DNA of 24,910 bases from the NCBI GenBank assembly GCA_964474655.1, contig CAYYTU010000044.1:1-24910 (forward strand), read 5' to 3'. The notes under the pieces are model-generated. The model ran no database searches, had not been told where the DNA came from, and worked only from the letters and a program-made list of their open reading frames with translations. Position 1 is the first letter of the stretch; each line of letters begins with the position of its first letter. This DNA comes from CAYYTU01 sp964474655 (GTDB taxonomy: Bacteria; Chloroflexota; Anaerolineae; B4-G1). Of this stretch, positions 8,488-15,512 are shown piece by piece. The position numbers and the translations under genes are program-made.

Positions 8488-10093
8488 GTGCCCCCTTGAC
8501 TGGAACTGTAAAATAGAATACTGAGCCCTCTCCACAGCTCGACTTCACCCAGATATCCCCCCCGTGATGCTCCACTATCTTTTTACAGACAGGCAGACCA
8601 ATTCCGGGACCCGCGTAGTCTTCTGGAGAATGGAGCCGATAGAAGAGGTCGAAGATATGATCCGCATAAGCGGGTTTGATACCGATGCCATTATCGCGCA
8701 CGGAAAACTGCCATACATCGTTTTGCTCCCTCTCCCGGCGTTCCGCCCGGATGTGGATGCGAGGAGGGGCCGCGCTACGAAATTTAAGGGCGTTATCGAT
8801 CAGGTTCTGGAAAACTGTCCGGAGCTGGTAGCGGTTCCCCACGACGCTGGGCAAAGGGTCGTGCGTGACAACGGCTCCACTCTCTCTAATTGCCGGCTGT
8901 AGATTAGCGAGTGCTTCGGCCAAGACTTCCTCACAATCGACCGAAACGAAAGGCTCGCCCGCCCTCCCCACCTGCGAGTAAATCCTTAACCCTCGGATCA
9001 TCTCTCGCATGCGGAAGGCCCCCTCCACGGCGTAAGTCAAGGAGCGTTTCGACCGCGCATCCAGCCTCTCACGCTCCCGACGTTCCAACAACTGTAAGTG
9101 GATGATCATTGTACGCAGCGGTTCTTGCAGATCGTGAGAGGCCGCGTAAACGAATTGCCTGAGATCGGCATTCGCCCGCGCCAATGCCTTGCGAGTCCGC
9201 TCACGCTCCTCTTCCATCTGAATATTGTGCAAGGCAAACGCAATATCACCGCCCACCTCCTCGAACAAAGCCCGTTCCTCTCCTCGCCGGTCGACAAACC
9301 GGGCCGGGGTAGACGCGGCCAGCGCGCCGTACGTCTCTCCACCATACCTCAGGCATACTGCCAGCCCGGCATCTCCCCCATAGGCCTCCGATAACGGACA
9401 ATCGACACAAAGTGTCGCCGGGTCCTTGATCACCAGCGCGTCCGGTTGCGCCATTGCTCGCGCTACACACTCCGGCCACTTCCCTCGTTCTAGATTCTCC
9501 CGCAAGGGCGCGAAGTCCTCCCCCAGGCCAGATTCGGTGATCATCATCGGGTGTCCATCCTCGTCCACCAGAGCACTCCACGCACAGTGGTAGCCACGAG
9601 TTTCGACGAGGCAATCACAGGTCTGCTGCATTAAGCGCTCGCCATCTTTCTCCTGGGTGATGAGATGATTCACGTTACGCACAGCGCGCAACACAGCATT
9701 CAGGTGTTCTACCCGCTCTTGTGCCCATTCACGCTCGGTCACATTGATGGCATAGTGGAGATACCTATCCTTCTCCAGCGGCAACCACCAAATATCCCAC
9801 AGACGCTCAAATATAGACACGGCGGCCCGGCTGGTCGGCTGCCCAGAATCAAGCGCCGCGTCCGCCAGGCAAAAAGTACACATCGTGCCTCCCGGCGGCG
9901 GCATCCCGTCGTGCTCCCTCACGTAACGTCTGTCACATTCGGGGACATACTCGCAGCCGGCGAAATCACGCCAACAATAGCCCCCTACTCTGGCGCCTGT
10001 CTCCCGTGCCACACGATTGGCCTCCAAAATAATCCGATCCTCACGGATCAGCATAACCGGATGGGGCAAGCTATCGAGCAAAATATCTCTCAT
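8480..10093 (-). CDS. Cysteine-rich PAS-GAF soluble histidine kinase
   Basis: A 537-residue kinase without membrane segments. A PAS-like domain (about 1-120) carries five clustered cysteines (C40, C47, C53, C72, C75, the last two as CTFC). A GAF domain (about 140-290) carries C160, C161, C170, C209, C247 and a CVDCPL motif (C229, C232). HisKA has H320 in ASHDLQEPLR, and the HATPase domain has N430, DNGIG (468-472) and GPGIGL. The cysteine spacing suggests metal, Fe-S or thiol-redox sensing, but no cofactor is proved by sequence. The ATG at 10093 is preceded by AAAGGA. The gene lies downstream of a terminator and a weak promoter, and so probably opens the third transcription unit. It overlaps its likely partner regulator by 8 bp. 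Confidence 0.92.
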   Translation of the reverse strand: MRDILLDSLPHPVMLIREDRIILEANRVARETGARVGGYCWRDFAGCEYVPECDRRYVREHDGMPPPGGTMCTFCLADAALDSGQPTSRAAVSIFERLWDIWWLPLEKDRYLHYAINVTEREWAQERVEHLNAVLRAVRNVNHLITQEKDGERLMQQTCDCLVETRGYHCAWSALVDEDGHPMMITESGLGEDFAPLRENLERGKWPECVARAMAQPDALVIKDPATLCVDCPLSEAYGGDAGLAVCLRYGGETYGALAASTPARFVDRRGEERALFEEVGGDIAFALHNIQMEEERERTRKALARANADLRQFVYAASHDLQEPLRTMIIHLQLLERRERERLDARSKRSLTYAVEGAFRMREMIRGLRIYSQVGRAGEPFVSVDCEEVLAEALANLQPAIRESGAVVTHDPLPSVVGNRYQLRTVFQNLIDNALKFRSAAPPRIHIRAERREREQNDVWQFSVRDNGIGIKPAYADHIFDLFYRLHSPEDYAGPGIGLPVCKKIVEHHGGDIWVKSSCGEGSVFYFTVPVKGAHE

Positions 10094-10145
10094 AAATCCT
10101 TTCTAGATTCATCACCAATCGCCCGACGCGATGCCCAACAGGCGA

Positions 10146-10173
10146 GTTATGATATGTAACTCATACGTAACAA
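10146..10173 (-). promoter_or_regulatory. Candidate promoter with dyad for the Cys-rich kinase
   Basis: On the minus strand TTGTTA (10173-10168), a 16-base spacer and CATAAC (10151-10146) form a mediocre -35/-10 pair about 50 bases before the kinase start. The segment GTTACGTATG...CATATCATAAC is an imperfect inverted repeat covering it and may be an operator. It lies just past the terminator, as expected for the start of a new unit. Confidence 0.35.
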
Positions 10174-10176
10174 AGA

Positions 10177-10199
10177 CCCCCTGCGGCAAATAGCAGGGG
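10177..10199 (-). terminator. Intrinsic terminator after the REC-Roadblock gene
   Basis: CCCCTGC (10178-10184) pairs with GCAGGGG (10193-10199), a seven-bp GC-rich stem with an 8-nt loop. On the minus strand it is followed by GTCTTTGTTA, a moderately T-rich tail. It sits 87 bases beyond the stop codon at 10286 and separates the MglA/Roadblock unit from the sensor-kinase unit. Confidence 0.6.
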
Positions 10200-10285
10200 T
10201 TGGAGCACGCAACTTTAAGGTGTTGAAGTCCTTGACGTTCACAATGATCCACCCTTCAGGGAGCTGGAGAGGCTTCCCCCAACAC

Positions 10286-11341
10286 CTACTCCTCCATCGC
10301 GCCCGCGCTCCAAAGATCCGCAAACTTCTCATCCAGTGCATCCAGGGCATTCTCATCCAGCAAGCCAGCGGCCTGGATCTCATCCAGCGTGTAAAGATCA
10401 TCGGACTCAGATCCCCCCGCGTCTGCTCCATCATCTGGTGGGGAGGCTGGACGCTGGGGCGCGGCCGAGGCCCGCTCCTGGTCCGGCTCGACCGTGGGCG
10501 TGCTCACCGGGGCGGCCTCGGCCGTGCTGGGCGGCCTCTCCACCCCCTGGCTGGCAACCTCTCTCAAGTCGGGGACGACTTGCTTGGCGTAGTAGAGCAC
10601 AGAGCCGAGCTTGATATCCTGACCAAAGATGATCAAGAGAAAGACCTGCGGGGCCACCTGGGCCGAATAGACGCTGTAATACTCACCTTCGTGGTAGTTC
10701 ATGCGGAAAGCGTCATCCTCACCGATCAGCGAGGCAATGCTGGAGGTCGCAGCGAAGTCACCGGCCACCAGTGAAGCCAGCGCGGCGACGTTCAGATCGT
10801 CTATGACGCCCTTGGCGTCGATCAGGTGACCGGTGCTTTCAATCAGAAGCACACACCGCGCGGCAGTCTCTGCGCGCAGCTGGGCCAACATCTGCTCGAT
10901 CTCATCCAGCTGCTGCGAAGAGAATTGGAGACCAAGGGGCGCCCCCATATCCTCCATCGGCGCGACGGCCTCGTGGCGGGCCACCTCGCGATCCACGATC
11001 GTCAGAATCTCCTCCGCCCGGAAGGGTTTGGTCACGAAGTCGCTCACGTCATGTCGCAGGGCCTGGATCACAACGTCCATCGTGCCATAAGCAGTGATGA
11101 TGATCACCGGCAGCTGCGGGGAACGACGCTTGATCTCCTCAAGCAGATCCAGCCCATCCATACCGGGCATTTGCAGATCCGTCAGCACGAGATCGAAAGA
11201 ATCCCCCGCCAGCATATCCAGAGCTTCGTTGGCATCGCCAGCGGCCCGGGCCGCGTAGTCATGTGTAGCCAAGATGCGCTTCAGCCCCTCGCGCACGCCC
11301 TTTTCGTCATCCACCACCAGTATATTCGCTCTTTCGCTCAT
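10286..11341 (-). CDS. Response regulator fused to Roadblock/LC7 domain (REC-Roadblock)
   Basis: A 351-residue protein. A complete receiver (residues 5-122; D11/D12, phospho-acceptor D55, T83, K105) is joined to a Roadblock/LC7 domain (about 145-262), then a Pro/Ala-rich linker (268-312) and an acidic C-terminal segment. Roadblock domains of the MglB type act on Ras-like GTPases, so phosphorylation could control a GTPase contact, probably with the MglA-like protein at 13606-14220 (inference). The Roadblock domain is of the type with the RCVLL and HEG signatures shared with the proteins at 16481 and 17334, not the DUF4388-linked type. The tail motif LDEIQAAGLL recurs loosely in the other REC-Roadblock. 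ATG 11341 is chosen because GGAG lies five bases upstream. It follows the ODP gene after a hairpin-bearing gap of 110 bp. Confidence 0.93.
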   Translation of the reverse strand: MSERANILVVDDEKGVREGLKRILATHDYAARAAGDANEALDMLAGDSFDLVLTDLQMPGMDGLDLLEEIKRRSPQLPVIIITAYGTMDVVIQALRHDVSDFVTKPFRAEEILTIVDREVARHEAVAPMEDMGAPLGLQFSSQQLDEIEQMLAQLRAETAARCVLLIESTGHLIDAKGVIDDLNVAALASLVAGDFAATSSIASLIGEDDAFRMNYHEGEYYSVYSAQVAPQVFLLIIFGQDIKLGSVLYYAKQVVPDLREVASQGVERPPSTAEAAPVSTPTVEPDQERASAAPQRPASPPDDGADAGGSESDDLYTLDEIQAAGLLDENALDALDEKFADLWSAGAMEE

Positions 11342-11376
11342 AACCACTCCACATCTCACTCGCCAGCGGGAATCCA

Positions 11377-11419
11377 CGTATCAGCCCGCCTTCTCCTGAT
11401 CCACAAGTGGGCTGATACG
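11377..11419. repeat. 11-bp perfect inverted repeat between ODP and REC-Roadblock genes
   Basis: CGTATCAGCCC (11377-11387) and GGGCTGATACG (11409-11419) are perfect inverse complements, separated by 21 nt. No T-run follows on either strand, so it is not an ordinary terminator. It lies about 36 bases upstream of the REC-Roadblock start and could be an mRNA-processing or stabilising hairpin, or a regulator-binding dyad. Confidence 0.7.
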
Positions 11420-11451
11420 CAAGCCATATCCAATCGCCCAACCAGCATACG

Positions 11452-12207
11452 TTACGCAGGCAGGCGATACACCTCTCTGAAGAGCTCCACGCCACATGAA
11501 AGCCCTTCGATCCAGTCAATGAACCGCTCGACGTGCTCTCGCTCCATCATCATCGCGCCGTGCTGGGGGGCAATATGCTCAATATCGAGTTGCCTGACCA
11601 TACCGACCCACCATTTGAGCACCTTATCCGTGGCGATATACCGTTTGTGGAAGCCCTCCATATACTGGATATGATCGTCGAAGTTCTGCACCACGGTATA
11701 AGTCTGTCCCAGCGAGGCCCCCAGGTCGCCCGAATAGAGTATCTTGGAGACCGGATCGTAGACCTGGAAGTTAGCCGCCGAGTGCATAAAGTGAGCCGGC
11801 AACACCAACAACTCACAGCCAGCCAGATCGATCGTCATTCCCTCATCGGGCACAGGATGGATGCGTTCTATCACCATCTCGTCCACGCCGAAGTGAGTGA
11901 TGAAACGAATCCACGGCTTGGGCAAGTAGGCCTTTGCATTGGTGGACATCAACCACCCGTTGGCAGCTGCGATAATATCGGGGTCTTGATGCGAAAGGAA
12001 GATATGTTGCAGCGCCCCCAGCGGTACGATCGAGGATATCTCATCGACCGCGGCCGAGTAGACTTTATGTCCACCCGGGTCCAGAAGCATCGCTCGGCCC
12101 TGGTGAATGATCAGGTGCTGATTGGCCTGTATCATCTGACCCGAGGTGAAATCCTCAAGCAACACGTTCCGGTGATCTTCGCTTTCGAACAACACCTGCG
12201 TAGGCAT
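11452..12207 (-). CDS. Stand-alone ODP di-iron protein (flavodiiron/metallo-beta-lactamase fold)
   Basis: A 251-residue metallo-beta-lactamase-fold protein of the oxygen-binding di-iron (ODP) type, lacking the flavodoxin domain of true flavodiiron proteins. All expected iron ligands appear in order and with family-like spacing: H73, D75 and D77 in SHQDPD, H142 in FMHSAANF, D161 in SGDLGAS and H216 in PQHG. Flavodiiron proteins reduce O2 or NO at this site. Stand-alone ODPs, such as the chemotaxis-linked one in Treponema denticola, sense oxygen. Without an FMN domain or a nearby rubredoxin, a sensing role is favoured here. The ATG at 12207 lies three bases after the protoglobin stop, so the two putative O2-binding proteins are made together. 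Predicted cytoplasmic, with no signal peptide. Confidence 0.9.
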   Translation of the reverse strand: MPTQVLFESEDHRNVLLEDFTSGQMIQANQHLIIHQGRAMLLDPGGHKVYSAAVDEISSIVPLGALQHIFLSHQDPDIIAAANGWLMSTNAKAYLPKPWIRFITHFGVDEMVIERIHPVPDEGMTIDLAGCELLVLPAHFMHSAANFQVYDPVSKILYSGDLGASLGQTYTVVQNFDDHIQYMEGFHKRYIATDKVLKWWVGMVRQLDIEHIAPQHGAMMMEREHVERFIDWIEGLSCGVELFREVYRLPA

Positions 12208-12210
12208 AGT

Positions 12211-12759
12211 CTACACCTCCTCATTCAGCATATTTTCGAAGAGGTCTTTGCTAAAGCCGGTCACCTCCAGGAACTGTTCAACGCGCTTGTCGTCATAGGA
12301 CTGGAGCATAATATTCAAGTCGAGATCCATCACTTTGTTCAGCACCACGCAACGCGCATCCTTATCCGAAGCGTCGCCGTACTCAGCATCGACGATCATA
12401 TCGACCGCCTCGGCCCGGCACCATGCCATAGCGGCGATGACGTAACGAGGCTCAAGCCCAACTTCGACGTGACGATGACCGACGCGATATCGCTTATCGA
12501 AGTAACTTTCATCGTAAGAACCACTAACTAAGCTGACCAGCCACTTCTGCAGATGGCCTTTGAGGCGTTCGATACGCCCTGGCTCCGCATGCAAAATCTC
12601 GCGCGTGCGTTCATTCTGCTCCAGATTCTCGTAAAACGCATCGATGACCTCTGCGGCATGCTTCTCCACCGCCGGCTTCATATCCACCAGCAAATCTTGT
12701 TCCTCCGCGGTCAACCCACCACTCAACTCCGTCACCTCAGCAATAAACGTCTCATTCAT
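12211..12759 (-). CDS. Protoglobin (single-domain sensor-type globin)
   Basis: A 182-residue protein of the protoglobin / globin-coupled-sensor family with no attached transmitter domain. The F-helix signature YRVGHRHVEVGLEPRYV is clear, with H97 as the expected proximal haem ligand followed by the conserved G101-L102. The all-helical remainder and length fit a single-domain protoglobin. Such proteins bind O2, CO or NO at haem b. ATG 12759 is firm, because AGGAGG lies just upstream; the longer open frame would run into the preceding gene. The start is 10 bases after the DUF4388-Roadblock stop and the stop is 3 bases before the ODP gene. That places a haem sensor and a di-iron sensor in one operon with the GTPase. 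With no transmitter of its own it must signal by binding a partner, or else buffer or deliver gas. Confidence 0.92.
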   Translation of the reverse strand: MNETFIAEVTELSGGLTAEEQDLLVDMKPAVEKHAAEVIDAFYENLEQNERTREILHAEPGRIERLKGHLQKWLVSLVSGSYDESYFDKRYRVGHRHVEVGLEPRYVIAAMAWCRAEAVDMIVDAEYGDASDKDARCVVLNKVMDLDLNIMLQSYDDKRVEQFLEVTGFSKDLFENMLNEEV

Positions 12760-12769
12760 AACAATCCTC

Positions 12770-13555
12770 CTAGCCCAGAATCTCGGCCACGGCTTGCGCA
12801 CCATTGCTGACTTCCAGGAAGGCCAACCCCAGGTTGACATCAGAGCCTGTCAACGCCGCAAGCGCTGCGTTCTTGCCCGCGTTCATAAGAATGATGTTGC
12901 CCTCCGACCCCTGAACCATCGTCCGTTGGAGCGAGCCCCGCGCCAGCTGCTCCACCGAGCGTCCCGAGAGGCTCAGAATACCGGCCGTGACTGCGCCCAC
13001 GCGGGTCTGCTCCATCTCCTGGGGCAGGACGGCAGCGATAATCAATCCATCCATACTGATGACGGCCACGCCCTGAATATCAGATGATTGCTCCGTGATG
13101 CCACGGAGTGTCTCTTGCAACCGCTCCTTGCGTGTTTTAGCCATTACTGATCTCTCCTTTTCATCGTTAATTACCGTTTCCCTTACCGCCTCCGGGTCCT
13201 TTGCCGCCTCTTGCTCCTCAAACCGCCCCGATCCGTGCTCCTGCTGCCGTCTCTCGTCCCGCCGACGCATCCCCTCCATAATCAGAGCCGACCAGGGCGT
13301 AGTAACCGTCCTGGCAGGAGGCCCCACGTCTCGTTCCAGCTCAAACGTACCCGTCTCCCAGGTCAACAGCTCATAGACCGCCTCCTCACCCTCTAGATCG
13401 CCCAGCTGAGCGTGCACGACGTCGCCATCGTCGAAATAGAGCGTCGATTCCTGGTCGTTATGCTGGGCTGTCAACCGGGCGCGTGCCCCCGATTGACAAT
13501 TCAGTTGTATCAAGTCCTCAATCTCAATATCGCGTAGATTTCCTTCCAATGCCAT
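12770..13555 (-). CDS. DUF4388 (PATAN)-Roadblock/LC7 protein
   Basis: A 261-residue protein. The N-terminal DUF4388/PATAN domain (about 1-95; MALEGNLRDIEIEDLIQLNC, LLTWETGTFEL) is joined through a charged linker to a Roadblock/LC7 domain (about 138-261). The Roadblock part (GVAVISMDGLIIAA, EQLARGSLQRTMVQG, LALLTGSD-like end) is close to the classical MglB/Roadblock pattern, and so is a candidate partner or GAP-like regulator of the adjacent MglA-like GTPase, which starts 50 bp beyond its 5' end. ATG 13555 is preferred over an in-frame TTG two codons upstream, though its ribosome site is weak. A much better ribosome site precedes an internal ATG at 13144, so a free Roadblock domain of 124 residues may also be made. 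DUF4388 has no assigned biochemical role that I know of; it is common in signalling proteins. Confidence 0.92.
   Translation of the reverse strand: MALEGNLRDIEIEDLIQLNCQSGARARLTAQHNDQESTLYFDDGDVVHAQLGDLEGEEAVYELLTWETGTFELERDVGPPARTVTTPWSALIMEGMRRRDERRQQEHGSGRFEEQEAAKDPEAVRETVINDEKERSVMAKTRKERLQETLRGITEQSSDIQGVAVISMDGLIIAAVLPQEMEQTRVGAVTAGILSLSGRSVEQLARGSLQRTMVQGSEGNIILMNAGKNAALAALTGSDVNLGLAFLEVSNGAQAVAEILG
13142..13159 (-). promoter_or_regulatory. Strong internal ribosome binding site for a free Roadblock domain
   Basis: Inside the DUF4388-Roadblock gene, AAGGAG (13159-13154) stands nine bases before an in-frame ATG (13144-13142). That ATG falls exactly at the domain boundary, MAKTRKERLQETL. 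Initiation here would give a 124-residue Roadblock protein ending at 12770. This site is stronger than the one at the full-length start. Confidence 0.5.
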
Positions 13556-13605
13556 AATCAAATTCTCACTTTTCCGTCTCTCCGGCGTCGGCGGTTAACC
13601 GCACG

Positions 13606-14220
13606 TCACGCTGTCCCGCCGCGGTTCAATTGGAGCGAGATCTTACGCTGCACATCGGACAGCACAGCACGCATCGCAGTATGAAGCGTCTTCACCACGC
13701 CCACCCCCTCAATGGCGATACTCTCGTAACAGGGATAGATCTCTACATTCAAGGCCGCTTTCATCTCGTCCACGGGGGTGATGTCCGGCAAGTCGCGCTT
13801 GTTGAACTGGACCACAGTGGGGAAATCGGGCAGCTGGCGTCCCATCTTAGCCAGGTAACGTCCCATATCGCGCCAGGACTTCTGATTATGGCTCAATCGA
13901 TCCGTCTGCGAGTCGGCCACAAAGACCACTCCATCGGCGCGACGGAGCACGGACTCACGGGTGGACTGATAGTAGACCTGCCCCGGCACGGTATAGAGGC
14001 CAAATTTAGGCCGCAGCCCGCCGATCTCTCCCATCTTCAGCTGCATAAAATCGAAGAAGATGGTACGATCCTCGCGCGTGTTCAGCGTGAACAGATCACT
14101 GCGCATATCGGGGTTGAGCCGCGCGTGGATCTGTTGTAGATTCGTCGTCTTGCCGCTCAGGGCCGGACCATAATAGACGATGTTAAGGTCGATCTCTTGC
14201 TTCTTCCAGTTAATGAACAT
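13606..14220 (-). CDS. mglA: MglA-like Ras-superfamily GTPase
   Basis: A 204-residue small GTPase that reads as MglA along its whole length. The P-loop is GPALSGKTT (G18-T26), the switch I element is EDRTIFFDF (R52, T53), and the switch II element is YTVPGQ (G80, Q81), with Pro where canonical Ras has the DxxG Asp, as in MglA. NKRD (140-143) gives guanine specificity. MglA is the polarity switch for gliding and type IV pili in Myxococcus and works with the Roadblock protein MglB as GAP. R52 corresponds to the intrinsic arginine of MglA. The gene starts six bases after the degenerate-receiver kinase and is followed by a DUF4388-Roadblock gene, so its operon supplies both phosphorelay and Roadblock partners. 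It is the only GTPase in the window, against five Roadblock proteins. The symbol is by homology; the function here is not tested. Confidence 0.95.
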   Translation of the reverse strand: MFINWKKQEIDLNIVYYGPALSGKTTNLQQIHARLNPDMRSDLFTLNTREDRTIFFDFMQLKMGEIGGLRPKFGLYTVPGQVYYQSTRESVLRRADGVVFVADSQTDRLSHNQKSWRDMGRYLAKMGRQLPDFPTVVQFNKRDLPDITPVDEMKAALNVEIYPCYESIAIEGVGVVKTLHTAMRAVLSDVQRKISLQLNRGGTA

Positions 14221-14226
14221 TCGCTC

Positions 14227-15381
14227 TCATCCCCCGTTCCCAATCTTGGGCAGACGAAGGTTGAACCGCGTCCCTCGTCCGACCTCACTATCCACCTCAA
14301 TCTCACCGCCGTGCTCGTCGATGATACTGTGAGATATAGCCAGCCCCAGCCCAGTGCCCTCCTTGCCCTTGGTGGTAAAGAAAGGCTCGAAGATACGATC
14401 CTTAACTTCCGGGTCGATGCCCACGCCGGTATCGATCACCTCGGCCTGCACGCAGGATTCGTCCATCCGAGTGCAAATCATCAACTCCCCTCCATCCGGC
14501 ATCGCATCCCTGGCGTTGAGGATAAGGTTCATGAAGACTTCCTCCAATTGCCCCTCCGAAGCTTCAACGGGCGGTAACGGCCCCTCAAGATCAAGATCGA
14601 CGTCGATATGATGCTTCTGAAGGTCTTTGCCGGTCAACGCCAGCACATTCTCCACCACCTCGTTGAGGTTGACCGGACCGCGTTCCTTGCGGGGCGGCTT
14701 GGAGAACTCGCGCAATTGATCGACCAGATCGGCGATGACGTCCACCTCTCGCTCAATTACGTCAAGGCTCTCCCCCAGAGAATCGTCCTTGTCAGGAAGA
14801 TCCTGCTTCAGCAAATAGATGTGAGCCATGATGGCGCCCAGCGGGTTGTTGACCTCGTGGGCCACCGAGGCGGACAGTCGACCCAGGGCAGAAAGTTTCT
14901 CATTATGTCGTAACTTGGCGTGCGCTTCCTCCAGCTGGCGCGTCCGCTCTTCGACCTTCTGATCCAAGGTGGCGTTCAGCTCAGTCAGCTCGTCGGTAAT
15001 GCTCTTCATGCGGAGCATGGCCCGGATGCGCAGCAGCAGCTCGGCGTTATCGACTGGCTTGCTGATGAACTCATCCGCGCCTGCATTCAACGCAGCGGCC
15101 ACGTCCGCCTGCCCAGCCGGGGCCGTCACAATGACCGGGACGAAGGTGGATTTGTCGCGCTTTAAGCGCCGAGCCACCTCGTAACCCGTCATATCTGGCA
15201 GCGCCGCGCTTAGCAAGACAAGATCCGGCTGATCCGAGCGCACAGCCTCCAGCGCCGCTTCGCCGCTGTTCGCATGGCGCACGATGTAACCAGCGGCCTG
15301 CAACACAGCGCGTACCGAACGGACGAAGTCCGCCGCCTTATCCACGACCAGAATGTCAGAGAACAAACCTGCCAGTTCCAT
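14227..15381 (-). CDS. Histidine kinase with degenerate receiver (pseudo-REC-HisKA-HATPase)
   Basis: A 384-residue soluble kinase. The N-terminal receiver-like domain (8-125) lacks the phospho-acceptor: the position read as D in LVLLDxxLP is S58 (codon AGC), and the acidic pair is reduced to D14-K15. T86 and K108 remain. It is therefore a pseudo-receiver, probably a binding or dimerisation module. A coiled coil (126-162) leads to HisKA with H175 in ASVAHEVNNP and an intact HATPase domain (N285/N289, DTGVGI 317-322, FEPFFTTK, GTGLGL). ATG 15381 is chosen; an in-frame TTG six codons upstream is possible. The gene lies six bases upstream of the mglA-like start, the tightest kinase-GTPase link in the window. 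It has no sensor domain, so the signal must come through a partner of the pseudo-receiver. Likely phosphate targets are the REC-Roadblock proteins. Confidence 0.92.
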   Translation of the reverse strand: MELAGLFSDILVVDKAADFVRSVRAVLQAAGYIVRHANSGEAALEAVRSDQPDLVLLSAALPDMTGYEVARRLKRDKSTFVPVIVTAPAGQADVAAALNAGADEFISKPVDNAELLLRIRAMLRMKSITDELTELNATLDQKVEERTRQLEEAHAKLRHNEKLSALGRLSASVAHEVNNPLGAIMAHIYLLKQDLPDKDDSLGESLDVIEREVDVIADLVDQLREFSKPPRKERGPVNLNEVVENVLALTGKDLQKHHIDVDLDLEGPLPPVEASEGQLEEVFMNLILNARDAMPDGGELMICTRMDESCVQAEVIDTGVGIDPEVKDRIFEPFFTTKGKEGTGLGLAISHSIIDEHGGEIEVDSEVGRGTRFNLRLPKIGNGG

Positions 15382-15512
15382 ATCAAGATCCCATTTCAAG
15401 CTAGGATGATCAATCCGTACTCACTAGGTCCAAGGGGGCTTAGGCGCTCTAGGTTGTCTCCAATCCTGTTTGCCAAGCGCGTCAACCTTGGCTTCGTTTG
15501 CTTTGTTCGCGT

